A stretch of DNA of 64,000 bases from Anastrepha obliqua (taxonomy: Eukaryota; Arthropoda; Insecta; Diptera; Tephritidae): assembly GCF_027943255.1 (NCBI RefSeq), contig NC_072897.1:61280406-61344405 (forward strand), in the 5' to 3' direction. Both the position numbers and the translations under genes were made by a program. Numbering within the stretch: the stretch's first letter is position 1; every line of letters starts with the position of its first letter. Below, piece after piece: positions 1 to 10,758 of the stretch. The notes beneath the pieces are model-generated. The model ran no database searches. It saw nothing but the letters and a program-made list of their open reading frames with translations, and had not been told where the DNA came from.

Positions 1-1343
1 ATTCCTTTGAGAGTATCGGGTTGTTCGTACCTGCTTTCGGTATAAACACAACCCTTGCTTCTCTCCAGATAACAGGTATATAGTTAAACCTCAGACATCC
101 TGTGTATATCGCTTTTAGCCATGGTACGAAAAGATCAGTCATCCTTTGGGGCATGGCTGGAAACATTCCATCTATGCCTAGCGATTTTAATGTCAATTCC
201 ATTTTTTGCATAGTATTAATGTCTTCTGTGATGTTTGCTACATTATCTCTCAAGGGCTCGTGATCTGAGTAGTCTATACATCCTGGAAAATGCGTAATGA
301 CTAGATCTTGTAGTGATTCTTCACAACTAACAGTCCAGTCTCCATTAACCTTCCGAATTAAATTGGTCGCGGAGGAATGCTTCAATAACAGTTTCCTGAG
401 CCTAGCCGCTTCGTTCGTAGCCACAGAAGTCTTTGCATGATTGTCTTTTCGCCCTATGTACCTCTTTCTTGTATGTCCGTCGTAGATCGGTATATTCCTC
501 CCAGCATGATTCATTGTCGGCTACCCGTGCCAACTTACAGAATTCTAATACGCTGCGCCTTTTTGATACCAGCTCCTTATTCCACGCTTCCCAGCGCTTC
601 AAGCGTAGAGGAGTGCATGCTGCGCCGTATGCTTTATTAAATAGCCCATGTTTTTACATTTTCTTCCACCTCAACAAATGAGTTGAACCTAACCGGCCTC
701 AATGGTTTCAGAGATCCCAGTTTGTATTTCTAGGACTTCTGAAGGTATTGCTCTTTAGCTTGGGCGAGAATGTTATTCTAAATGTATGTATTTGTGGTCG
801 GAAAAAGATAGCGTTACTAACACTCTCCAATCTTCCACCATCGTAAGGTTATTCGCAAATGTTAGGTCTAGAACATTTTTTGAGGTGTATCCAATAAATG
901 TTGGTTCCTCACTACGGTTTGCTACTTTAAAGCTACTTTGTAAAATAAAATTGAATAGGGGCTCACCTCAATCGTTCCTCAGAGCTAGCTTTCATCGCCC
1001 GGCTTCTTTGACCAGTGTATGAAGCTCGTCCGGCGGTGCCCCTTTTCGTGTGACATGTAGCAGGACCCAAAAAGTGATGCTTTATTCTTGCAGTCTTTGA
1101 TTATCACTACTGTCTGATCATCTGTGGAGAGATTAGTATTAAAGTAGGAACATACACTTTTCTTAACCAGAGTTACTGCTCTTACCCTGTTTGTAACATT
1201 CGGAAAGTATGTACTGTAGTTTAGTAAGTCCACCAGGTTTTCTGGACCAGAGCAACATCATAGTTGGCCCCTTCTAGATCCTGAAGAAGCTCAACTGAGG
1301 CTTCCTTACTTTTGTGAAGATTTATCTGAAGGACCTTCAGCAT
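1..1343 (-). pseudogene. LINE 1 ORF2 (endonuclease plus start of reverse transcriptase), broken
   Basis: The frame opens at an AUG at 1343 with MLKVLQINLHKSKEAS, the typical start of an apurinic-like endonuclease domain, and continues into a region with frameshifts and stops (an in-frame stop follows the TWWTY stretch near 1230). At 402-602 the basic linker between endonuclease and polymerase is recognisable (RRTYKKEVHRAKRQSCKDFC). At 1-100 the first reverse transcriptase block appears. The polypeptide would nick the target and copy the RNA; this copy cannot be functional. Confidence 0.75.
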
Positions 1344-1407
1344 CAGGCTGCGGTTCCTTCGTGGGATGGGTACCTACTCCAGCTCACCCTCCTTCACTTC
1401 ATGTAGA

Positions 1408-2543
1408 TTAAGGGCGGTTTCGAGGATGCGTTTCTATGTCGAGCTCATCCTCCAGCTCCCCAGTTTCCAGCGTGTTTTTATTAATATCTGTTGGGCTGCA
1501 TTTTTTGAGGCGAAGGTACACGCTTGGACTTTCGACTTTATTTTCCCAATCCTTGCATATAAATATCCTCCGCTGTTTTATTAATTTGGATGATATAGTT
1601 TTGGCTTCCATCTGCATTTGTGATTTAGCCACCTTCAACATATTCCAATCATCGGTGGGAATATCCGTGTTTTGTCGTTGTAGGAATTTACTCTAGATTT
1701 ACCGTGTGCGGTATCAGCACCTTAGCTTTCGGTATCGTCGGTATGCAACTCCGATTCATGATTTCAAGAGATGCCCCTTCCCATAGGCCATATGAGAGTG
1801 GGATCGTCTTTACATTTCATTATCTGGACACCGCTGAACCAACCTGTCCCATCAAATGTGGGCATTGTTGCGCTTGGATCAGAGTCAATTTTTCCGAACA
1901 GAGCCTCCAGTAGTTTCATCTTAACTACATTCCAACGCTCATGCGTTATCTGTCACAACGGGCTACTGCGATCAGTAAGTACCACGGTCAAGTGGTTCTT
2001 GGCTACCTCTCTGACTACCGCCGCTGTTTTCGATGTCGATTGCTTCTCGCCGACCCTTGTTGAGTGCTTCGCGGATGGCTTTACAGCGTTGCCTCTAGAA
2101 TTTCTTTTCGTGTTTGGAATCTGCCCTTCACTTTCTGTAGATCGCTGCCTCCTTACGGCCATCTGCTCTTCTACCTTGTGGGCGAACTTTGGGTTCAATG
2201 CGGCACATCCAGCAAGGGTTGCAAAATATGTGCGGCCCTTTTCTACTTTCTCCCTATCCCATGTCAGTCTTTCCGCTGCTGCTTGCTTCAGATTGGCCAT
2301 GCCACCAAGTCGGTCGCAGATCTTGACCGTTGCTTTGTATCGCGATTTAGCTTTCACTTACTTGGATAAAGCGTCCGAGACCACTTGAACTATGGCATCC
2401 GCACGCTGCATAGCGATTTTTGTTTTCGTATTTGTATTGACAGTAGCAATACAACCTCTATAACCTGCTTCAGTAAAGGTGTAGCCGCACCTACTGTCCT
2501 CACTGTGCCCGCCGATGGGAGCAGCCTCTTCTCCCGTCGACAT
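1408..2543 (-). pseudogene. LINE 1 ORF1 (Gag-like RNA-binding protein), broken
   Basis: Three minus-strand open stretches (2358-2543, 1953-2357, 1408-1641) follow each other in the position expected for ORF1 and are separated by frame changes. The first begins with a plausible AUG at 2543. The second is rich in Lys, Arg and Ala, as expected of a nucleic-acid binding protein. The third ends just before ORF2. I see no intact CCHC knuckles. ORF1 proteins of this group coat the element RNA. Assignment rests mainly on order and composition. Confidence 0.5.
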
Positions 2544-2870
2544 TTCGGTTAATATCCTGACCCGCGTTTTAACCTATCTACCTCCGTATGAGTTTTCATT
2601 TCAGAGGTCTCCAACCCATAGCATTTTATTCCTAGCCGCCAGAAACCTCATTAGCCCCCCGATCACCCCTTGGGATAACATATAAAATTAGTCACCGCGC
2701 GGAGGAAGGGGAGGTCATACATCGATCTTAGCTAGACATCACCTGTGTGCATTGCAATCAGGTAGACCTGGTTAAACCTAACCTCATGCAATGTAGACAG
2801 TGGTGCTCATTGCCCAGTCGGCGCCCACAGGTGAGGAACCAGTTAGCTACGAGGGTTTTCGCCTACCTGA

Positions 2871-3065
2871 CTTTTTCAATCTTAGATGTAAATTTTTGCA
2901 TCGTTGAGAAAAATTGGCAGATGTGCGGCTCGTTTTATGAATGAAAGTACTTTGCTCCTAGAAATATGAACTCGAACTTATCAATGAATTTGTTTTTGTT
3001 GGGCTGTAAAATATTTGTCTCTGTTCAGCGCCATCGCGACTAAAAGAATCATGGCCGCCAGGCTC
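2871..3065 (-). repeat. Dispersed repeat R, copy 1
   Basis: The reverse complement matches copies at 18610-18763 plus 19681-19920 and at 62030-62340: shared blocks include AAAACGAGCC/TGGCCCATATGCC-like sequence, CAAAAACAAATTCATTGA and a GCGGCCATGATT block. It is cut on its left side by LINE 1. No coding potential. Probably an old non-autonomous element; ends not defined. Confidence 0.6.
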
Positions 3066-3471
3066 AGAATTTTAGATTTGGACGGCACACGCATATAGAG
3101 GATTAAAGTGAGTGCCCTGTGTACATGAATATATGTATACTAATAATCATAGTTTTGCTGAGAGTTCAGAAAACAAATACTCGTATGTACTTACATAGGC
3201 TAGAGCACCAAGTATGCATACGAAATGCATACTCGTATATGTACATACATATATGCAAATGCTGATGATAATTGTTTTCGCATTTTTTAGGCAGGAATTT
3301 GAGAATTCGGGTATTGACTCCCTAATTATTGCATGTAGCTATGATAAAACGATGCGTCGTGAGGTAGGTCATAGTTGCTTCAGTACATACATATGCATGT
3401 ATATTATATGTATATGCATATATGCATAACTAGGTAGACCTCTTATATTAAGGTTTGGTGATGGTCGCGAG
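3066..3471. other. AT-rich spacer with TACATA-type tracts
   Basis: No gene seen. It contains irregular (TACATA/TATGCA) tracts common in dipteran DNA. The last four bases, CGAG (3468-3471), are repeated directly after 32860 and form the target duplication of Gypsy A. Confidence 0.6.
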
Positions 3472-3821
3472 AGTTAACGACGTTGACACATACACTACAC
3501 TACATACATACACTGCAAACATACATTATCATTGCTTCCAAACAATAATGATAAACAATATAAACATGGTCTTTGTCCCTTCATACAATAAACACATGTA
3601 AGCATTAAAATACAAATATATGCAGAGACTAAACAATACCATGATAACAGCTAAATATAAAAACATGTAAACATATCTCAAACCAAATTGTATTTAGAAA
3701 TAGTATAAATAGATCTAAGCATTAAAATATAAGATTAATTCTGAAATAGACGAATTCAACAAAGGAGCTCTTGCTCAGAAAAAATATAGTTTTATTATTT
3801 TTTCCACACAGAGTCCTAACT
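3472..3821 (+). repeat. Gypsy A 5' LTR
   Basis: 350 bp, AGTTAAC...CCTAACT. Contains a TATA-like GTATAAATAG near 3704 and several AATAAA-type signals, so it can supply promoter and polyadenylation functions. The duplicated CGAG precedes it directly. Confidence 0.9.
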
Positions 3822-3839
3822 GGGGGCTCAACCGGGATT
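3821..3839 (+). promoter_or_regulatory. Gypsy A primer-binding site, tRNA-Pro-like
   Basis: TGGGGGCTCAACCGGGATT follows the LTR. It differs at two positions from the tRNA-Pro primer site known from murine gammaretroviruses. The other Gypsy copies here have TGGCGCCCAAC-type (tRNA-Lys) sites instead. Confidence 0.6.
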
Positions 3840-4051
3840 GCAATACGTTTGCCACCCAAAAGCTAAGTCCTTGATATAAAGGAAATTATAAAAATCCACG
3901 GTCTTTAAGAAAGACAGTTTCTGAAAAATTGAAACAAAAATTATTAAGTGAAGCCTAGTTATACCAGCAAAGAAAACTGGAGCACTTTAAAAACTTACGG
4001 CTAGTTAAAAACAACCGCACCTACGACAGTAATCGGGATATAAAAATCCAG

Positions 4052-5128
4052 ATGGAAACAGAAATAGCAGCCCTGAAAGCCCAAATAACGGCATTGGCAA
4101 TCAACATGCAGAGCCAACAAGAATCCTTCCAGCAACACATCGAAACCACCAAAAGGGAATCATTCCAACAAGTAACATTTGTTACTCAACATGAAGAAGT
4201 CCGTCTGGCACTAACAGACCCTAAGGATATTGATCTGGAGCTATTTAAAGCGTTACCAAAATTTGATGGCGATAAAACGCATTACCGTTCTTGGAGAAAT
4301 CAAGCCTGGACATTTATGGAGTCCATTATGGGGTTTTGTGGAACACCCTCGTTATTACTCGGCATTGGGAATAGTACGCACGAAGATTATTGGGTCGGCA
4401 GCTGATATTCTAACAAACCACAACACAAAATTAAATTTCTACTCGATAATCAATCGACTAGATTACACCTATGCAGATCAGCGTCCGTTATATGTTCTAC
4501 TAGACGATATGAAAAGAATAGTTCAAGGAAGACGTACATTGTCTGAATTTCATAGTGAGGTCAGCAAGGCATTAAATTTAGCCTTGTCTAAAATCGAGAT
4601 GTCTGCTAGTCAAAACAATGCAGCAATGTTAGAATATGCTAACGAAGAAGCTGTGCGTACTTTTATACTAGGGCTAAACAGCAAATACACTAGCGGAACA
4701 CTATACAGCAATATCCCAAAAGACTTGGAGGCAGCCTATGCCATTGCGTGTACAATATACCAAGGCAATGTGAATCAACAGTTCGATATACAGCCGCAGC
4801 GATAAAATCCAGCACGTCATCATTATCCCGAAAATCGTCCAGCACCACGATATGAAGACAGGCAACATCGATATAATCCAGGGATACAGGTATACGGGAA
4901 TAATCAGCGATTTCAGCACCAACAGCAGCCGCAGAGACCAGTACCCATGGAAGTCGACAACTCAAGAGAACTCGTTCGCACTACACAGAATGGTAAATAT
5001 AATAACCCATTTAAGAGAGACAGAGTGCCGTGAAATCAAAGCATAAATCTTCAGAAATTACAGAGAATAAATCATACAGTCGAAGAAGAAAATAGAGCAG
5101 AAAATCTAGACTGTATTGAAGACAAAAT
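4052..5128 (+). pseudogene. gag: Gypsy A gag, frameshifted
   Basis: Structural polyprotein that forms the retroelement particle. The start at 4052 follows an in-frame leader and opens with a coiled-coil-like N-terminus (EIAALKAQITALAIN). The frame shifts near 4350-4400, after which the capsid-like part (IVRTKIIGSAADILTNHN onwards) runs to a stop at 4803-4805. A further degraded C-terminal part carries the PMEVD motif shared with the Gag of B and D. There is no CCHC knuckle, as is usual in errantiviruses. At least one frameshift and one stop make it non-functional. Confidence 0.75.
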
Positions 5129-8100
5129 TTGAAACAGGAAGCACTTTTTAGGCGTGTAAAAGGTTTGCCATGTATTGTAACAAAATGCGGTATGACTGGC
5201 AAACCAGTAACAGTTTTAGTAGATACAGGGGCTACAAATAATTATATTAGTTTCAATTGTCATATAGGGAAATCCGTCCAAATTAGGCCAACACACACAA
5301 AAACATTGCATGGAAACTCAGTAATAAAATCAAAAAAAGTCATTACACTATTCGGACACCACTTATCTTTCTATGAAATTGATGAACTAAACGACTACGA
5401 TATGATTTTAGGTGAACAGGGATTACGTGTATTAAAAGCAGAAGTAAATTTATTTGATTATAGCCTGAAATATAAAAAGAGGATTGAAGAACAAAAAATT
5501 AATTACACCTTAGATAATGAGAGTTATAAAAAAGAAATTTCTCAAATTATGCTATGAAATGATTATATAAGTGAGTCTTTACCATTTACAACAACAATTG
5601 AAGCTTCAATTAGAACTCAATCGGACGACCCCATTTGGACTAAGCAATACCCTTATCCGATGGCAGACCATGAGTTTGTGAAAAGTGAAATAAATAAATT
5701 ACTTAAAGAAGGAATTATTCAACCAAGCAAAAGCCCGTATAATTCCCCTATATGGACCGTTCCTAAAAAGGGCACCGATGACCAAGGCAAACCCAAGAGA
5801 CGGATGGTTGTTGATTTTCAGAAAGTAAATTCCCACACAATTACAGATAGGTACCCGATACCCGGTGTAAACATGACTATACAAAGTCTAGGGAAAGCAA
5901 AAATATTTTCAACAATATACTTAGAATCAGGATTCCACCAAATCCTCATTAAAGATAAAGATAGAGAAAAGACAGTATTTTCAGTAAATGGTGCAAAATA
6001 TGAATTTGTTAGGATGCCTTTTGGTTTAAAAAACGCACCGGCAATATTTCAACGATGTGTTGACGATATTTTGCGTGAATATATTGGAAAATTTGATTTG
6101 TGTATATGGATGACGTACTGATATATTCTTCTTCAACCGAAGAACATATTGAACACATCCAAACTATAATCAATGCACTCCATAATGCTAACATGAAGAT
6201 CTCGAAAGAAAAATCACATTTCTTCAAAGATTCCGTTGAATACTTAGGCCACATCATTAAACACAATAGAGTGACTGTAGACCCAAATAAAATCGAAACA
6301 ATAAAGGAGTTCCCTGAACCAAAAACTTTAAAAGAATTGAGGTCATTTTTAGGACTCGCCAGTTACTATAGAAAAATTATTAAAAACTTTGCAAAAATAA
6401 CAAAAGCCTTGACAATACATCTCAGAGGAGAACAAGGTATGGTAAAAAAGAATAAAAGCGCAAAAATAGAAATAAAGTTAGACGAAGCTGCAATACATGC
6501 CTTTGAAAAAATTAAAATAGAATTACAGGCACAGGCAGAATTGTATCAACCAGATTTTTCAAAACCTTTCGAACTCACGAATGACGCAAGTAATTTTGCT
6601 ATAGGAGCTGTATTTGCCCAAAATCGAAAACCCATCGCTTTTATTTCAAGAATTCTTAGCGATACCGAACAAAGTTATAGTACCAATGAAAAAGAACTTT
6701 TAGCTATAGTATGGGCACTACAAAAACTACGAAATTACTTATACGGAGTAGCCGATTTGACAATTTATACGGACCACCAATCATTAATTTATTCTATTGT
6801 ATATCAGAAAAAAATCCAAATAGCAAATTAAAAGATGGAAAACCTGGTCATCAAAATGTTGTAGCAGATGCACTTTCTCGACAACAAATAAACACCTCAA
6901 CGGATTGCTCAGCCCATTCCGCACAAAGCTCACCAACAGAAATAATGAAAAAAGTGAAACAACCATTCAACTCTTTCAAAAACCAAATAACTATTATAAA
7001 AACCAATGAAGAAAAAGAAACCGTATCTCAGACAATATTTGCCGACCATTTTAGACACACAATATATTACAACGATTCACAAATTTTATGCAGCAAGTTG
7101 AAGGAGGTAGTCAGACCAAACGTTACAAACGCTTTAAGGGTAGAAAATGAAGAAATATTTCACTTTGAAAAAGATATTATTCGTACATTTCCAAATTGTA
7201 CGTTTGTACAAGCACAAATACTCCTTATTGATATTACGAATATCGATAGACAAAAAGAGATTATTATTCAAACTCACAGAAGAGCTCATACAAATTACAA
7301 AAACAACGCTGAAGAGATACTTTTAAACTACTACTGGCCAAACCTAAAAAAAATGTGCAATACGGAGACGAACATATGCGAAATATGCCTTGTACATAAA
7401 TACGAACGTCAGCCGAACAGGCAGCCTATAGGAAAAACACCAATACCAACAAGAGTAGGGGAATACATACAAATGGTCATATTTCATATGAACAACAATA
7501 CGTATCTCAGTTCAATAGACAGATACTCGAAATACTGTTTTATTCGAAAATTAGAAAATAAATTACATTGCCACGAGTATATTGAGGAAGTTCTCACACA
7601 AATCTACTCCAACGCAAAATATCTTATGACTGATAACGAGAGTATATTCATAGGAAATATGGCAAAATCAGTATACAGTCAACTACAAATAACTCACTCC
7701 GTGACGCCTGTACATCATTCAACATCAAACGCTCAAGTTGAACGGTTACATAGCACACTCATCGAACTCTGTCAAACTTTAGCTGCAGAGAATAAAACAG
7801 CTCCCGCTGACGAGTTATACAACGCAGTTTGCCAATACAACAAAACTATTCACTCAAGCACAGGATATAAACCTGAGGATGTGTTTTATAATCGCGACAA
7901 ATATCCTGACATTCGTGAAACGGAAGCAGCACCAGCTTTTAAGGTACCATAACAAAAATCGAAAGATTATAACCTACAAAGAAGGCGATACGATTTACAG
8001 CAGGACAGATCGACGAAATAAAATCTCGGCAAAATACAACAAACACCTAGTTAAAGAAGATCGAGGGGACAAGATTCTGACAGTAAAAGGGAAAATTATA

Positions 8101-8133
8101 CATAAAGACAGTATCAGGAAAGTAGCAACATGA
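5129..8133 (+). pseudogene. pol: Gypsy A pol (protease, RT, RNase H, integrase), broken
   Basis: Protease has an intact LVDTGATNNYI active site (about 5216). An in-frame TGA at 5555 separates it from RT. RT motif A reads STIYLESGFHQI, where the catalytic Asp is replaced by Tyr. A frameshift near 6100 precedes the intact YMDD box. RNase H ends in a short deletion and frame change near 6830. Integrase has the HHCC zinc region (7280-7400), but the first catalytic Asp is Val (MVIFHM, about 7472); the second Asp (TDNES) and the Glu (QVERLHS) remain. The C-terminus shifts frame near 7930 and stops at 8131-8133, overlapping the env AUG by four bases. Confidence 0.85.
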
Positions 8134-9491
8134 AGGCAACTGGATTTATATTATTATTTATTCTCTCATCTTGTTCTTCCGACAAAATAACGGACTTAAA
8201 AGGTAAAAAATGTGTGCTTGTAGAATCAGACACGATGTATATGTTTGACCACACAGCTTACCTATATCACATAGCGAACTTATCTAATATATTAGCCCCA
8301 TACGAAAACATAATGAGGTCACACTATAGAAAACAGCAATCACAACAAGAAGAAATACTCATAAACAGAATAGAAACTTTAAAAACAAAATTGATACCAC
8401 CAGAATATCGTGCTAAACGAGCTCTTAATTTTTTGGGCTCGGTACTTAAATTTGGAACAGGGACACCGGATCACGATGATTTAATAGAAATTAAAACAGG
8501 ATTAAACCAATTGATAGAAAACAATAACGAACAACGTAAAATAAATTCACAATTCGAAAAGATCCTTGAAACTCTTGATCCTAAATCTATTACAGAGAAA
8601 CTAATTATGACAGAAGTCCTGAAAGAATTAGAAAGTATTACCAATACAATAAATTTTGCAAGGTTAGGAAACTTTTATTCAGGAACCTTAAATTTAAAAG
8701 AAATAAATGAAGTAATTAGCAATGAAATATATAATATTCCTGTAATTAATATACTAGAATATTCCGACATCCATGTATGTATGTTTAAAACCGCAATAAT
8801 AACCATATACAAATATCCTGTAATTTCAAATAAATGTCAACTATATCAAGTGATTCCTTTAACATTTAAACACAGAAAATATGAATTAAATCAAAAGGTT
8901 TCAAAATGTAATAACGAATTTATTAATATATCAAAATGTAAAAACTATTTAGGCATTAGTATTTGTAAACAGGAATTAAAGGATAACTGCACAATTCCAC
9001 TGTTATCAAATCAACAAGCTCAATGTAACATAATACAAGAAAATAATATTCCAATAAAAATTTTGGACCACGGCAATATTGTTATAACTAATGAACATAC
9101 TTGGAATGGTTTAAAAATAAACGGACCACATTTAATACAATTTAAGACCTCTACAAGTATAGATAATAAAACATATGTGAACCACCAAGAAGAAATTAAA
9201 AATGTTATTCACGCACATAATAACGAACAAGTAGATGTCTTGAAAATACTAGCATCAAACTCAAATTATAAATTTAATAATATTCAACAATTATGTAAGT
9301 ATGTTATACCTATAGAAGAGCATCCATTAAAATTGACATTATATGTTATTTTTTTCATAATTACCTTTATCCTAACAGTTTACTTATACATAAAATTAAG
9401 TAAATATCACCGAAACCAACGAGAGGAACAGAGACGCTTAATATTCGAAAGAGCATATGAAGCCGAACTACTCCGACTACAGCAGATTTGA
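8130..9491 (+). CDS. env: Gypsy A envelope glycoprotein, open reading frame complete
   Basis: 453 codons without interruption. Errantivirus envelopes resemble baculovirus F fusion proteins and mediate membrane fusion. Visible features: a hydrophobic signal peptide (residues 1-17), a furin-type site RAKR at 94-97 followed by the hydrophobic fusion segment and the conserved GTPDHDD block (110-116), several Asn glycosylation sites, paired Cys residues in the middle, one membrane segment (about 402-423) and a basic cytoplasmic tail. The AUG overlaps the pol stop; such env genes are usually made from a spliced RNA. It is the only intact gene of this provirus. Function is inferred from family and not tested. 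Confidence 0.85.
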   Translation: MKATGFILLFILSSCSSDKITDLKGKKCVLVESDTMYMFDHTAYLYHIANLSNILAPYENIMRSHYRKQQSQQEEILINRIETLKTKLIPPEYRAKRALNFLGSVLKFGTGTPDHDDLIEIKTGLNQLIENNNEQRKINSQFEKILETLDPKSITEKLIMTEVLKELESITNTINFARLGNFYSGTLNLKEINEVISNEIYNIPVINILEYSDIHVCMFKTAIITIYKYPVISNKCQLYQVIPLTFKHRKYELNQKVSKCNNEFINISKCKNYLGISICKQELKDNCTIPLLSNQQAQCNIIQENNIPIKILDHGNIVITNEHTWNGLKINGPHLIQFKTSTSIDNKTYVNHQEEIKNVIHAHNNEQVDVLKILASNSNYKFNNIQQLCKYVIPIEEHPLKLTLYVIFFIITFILTVYLYIKLSKYHRNQREEQRRLIFERAYEAELLRLQQI

Positions 9492-9523
9492 AATGAGGAC
9501 ATTTCATTATAAACACCGGGGAG

Positions 9524-9560
9524 AGTTAACGACGTTGACACATACACTACACTACATACA
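9524..9560 (+). repeat. Gypsy A 3' LTR, left piece
   Basis: First 37 bp of the LTR, preceded by a purine-rich tract (CCGGGGAG). Interrupted after TACA (9557-9560) by Gypsy B; the LTR continues at 32551. Confidence 0.9.
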
Positions 9561-9956
9561 AGTTAGCACACCACACATTCTACACACACAATACAACAAC
9601 AACTTAATATTAAGCACCTTTATTAGCACATCGCACTTTCTACAATTAAGCATTTTTATAAGCACACACATAAAACAACAACAAAACTAATATTAAGCAT
9701 TTTTATGTAAACTGATATTAAGCATTTATCAGCACATCACACTTTGTACAATCAAGCATTTTTATAAATCAATAATGTAAACTGATATTAAGCATTTTTT
9801 ATTAAACAATAATGTACGCTTAAGATATAAAAAGATGTGTTAGCAGAAATATAATAGCAAGTAAGCGAAATTATTGTATAAAAGTAAGAACCAAAATCAA
9901 TAAAGCAAGTTCAGTTTCGAATACATTAGTTTGAGTTGGCGGTGCGCGGACTAACT
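9561..9956 (+). repeat. Gypsy B 5' LTR
   Basis: 396 bp. Contains repeated AATTAAGCATTTTTATAA-like motifs, a TATA-like GTATAAAAG near 9877 and a CAATAAAG polyadenylation signal near 9897. About ten differences from the 3' copy as aligned by eye. Confidence 0.9.
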
Positions 9957-9969
9957 GGCGCCCAACGTA
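9956..9969 (+). promoter_or_regulatory. Gypsy B primer-binding site, tRNA-Lys-like
   Basis: TGGCGCCCAACGTAA directly after the LTR, matching the first bases of the tRNA-Lys site used by many retroelements. Confidence 0.65.
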
Positions 9970-9984
9970 ATTAGGACTCACAAA

Positions 9985-10260
9985 AAAAAACCGGGAAAAG
10001 TGATTGAATAAAAACTCTGGAAAAAAGTGTTTAATAAAAACCTTTAAAAAATCCTGGAAAAAGTGGTTATTAAAATCTCTCTAAAAATCCTGGAAAAAAG
10101 TGGTTAATAAAAAACACACTCTAAAATATCCTGGAAAAAGTGGTTAAAAATTCTCGAAAATCTCGGAACAAGTGACTAATTAAAACAAAAAACTCTTCAA
10201 ATAACCGTGGAAAAGTAATAGTGACTTTCGAAAAAGTGGAACCCTCAAGGATAAAAAGTG
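9985..10260 (+). repeat. Imperfect tandem repeats in Gypsy B leader
   Basis: Six or seven imperfect copies of a 35-45 bp unit built around TCCTGGAAAAAGTGGTTA, in the untranslated leader between primer site and gag. The rest of the leader (10261-10758) is AT-rich with an A-run near 10480 and no gene. Confidence 0.75.
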
Positions 10261-10758
10261 ATAAAATCTAAGGTGATACACGGAAAATTTATCAAGGGAA
10301 ACAACATCCACAGCAAAGCTCAACGGCCAAAAAACCTTACAGGGAAGTTCACCGCCGTCAACAAGTGGCATCATCCGCTCCATGAGTAGGCGAATAAACA
10401 CGACAAAAGGGACCAAAGCGGACTGTCCAGAAATCATGTTAACAATCCTGTTCTTCGCAGCGTAAGCACAATACCTACATATTTAAAAAAAAAAAAAAAA
10501 ACATAACAAATTTTATACAATATAAAGAAACAAGCTAGAACTCTAAAATATTTAAGAAAACAATAAAAAAGGAATCTATTAATTTATTACAGAAAAACTA
10601 TAATTTCTAATTTAAGAATACCTTTGAAAACAAATTCATGAAAGTAAAGGAAGCTATTAATATATATAAAAACAACATTGCAAATCTTTAAAGTACACTA
10701 TATTCAACTATATACACTATCATAACTAAAAACCTGTTCAGTGTAAGTCAATTCCTTC

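Larger units (their letters stand above)
1..2870 (-). mobile_element. LINE 1: non-LTR retrotransposon, 5' part, cut by window edge
   Basis: Minus-strand non-LTR element with ORF1 remnants (about 1400-2543), an endonuclease start at 1343 and the beginning of the reverse transcriptase at 1-100, where the translated motif WREARVVFIPKAG is visible. The same motif, WREAKVSFIPKAG, occurs in LINE C, so both belong to related R1/LOA/I-like groups; the exact clade is uncertain. The 5' end is placed near 2870 because a dispersed repeat (other copies at about 18.7 kb and 62.1 kb) resumes there. The stretch 2544-2870 is therefore its 5' untranslated region. The 3' half lies outside the window. Confidence 0.75.

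Noticed and set aside
1771..2388. 205-codon plus-strand frame
   Set aside because: Lies opposite the LINE 1 ORF1 remnants; no domain, and the minus strand carries the recognisable coding signal.
3430..3440. TAGG before 3436 matching TAGG after 48021 as target duplication of Gypsy E
   Set aside because: The LTR would then start TAGACC, unlike the AGTTA starts of A and B (D also starts AGTTA), and the 3' LTR start is deleted, so it cannot be tested here.
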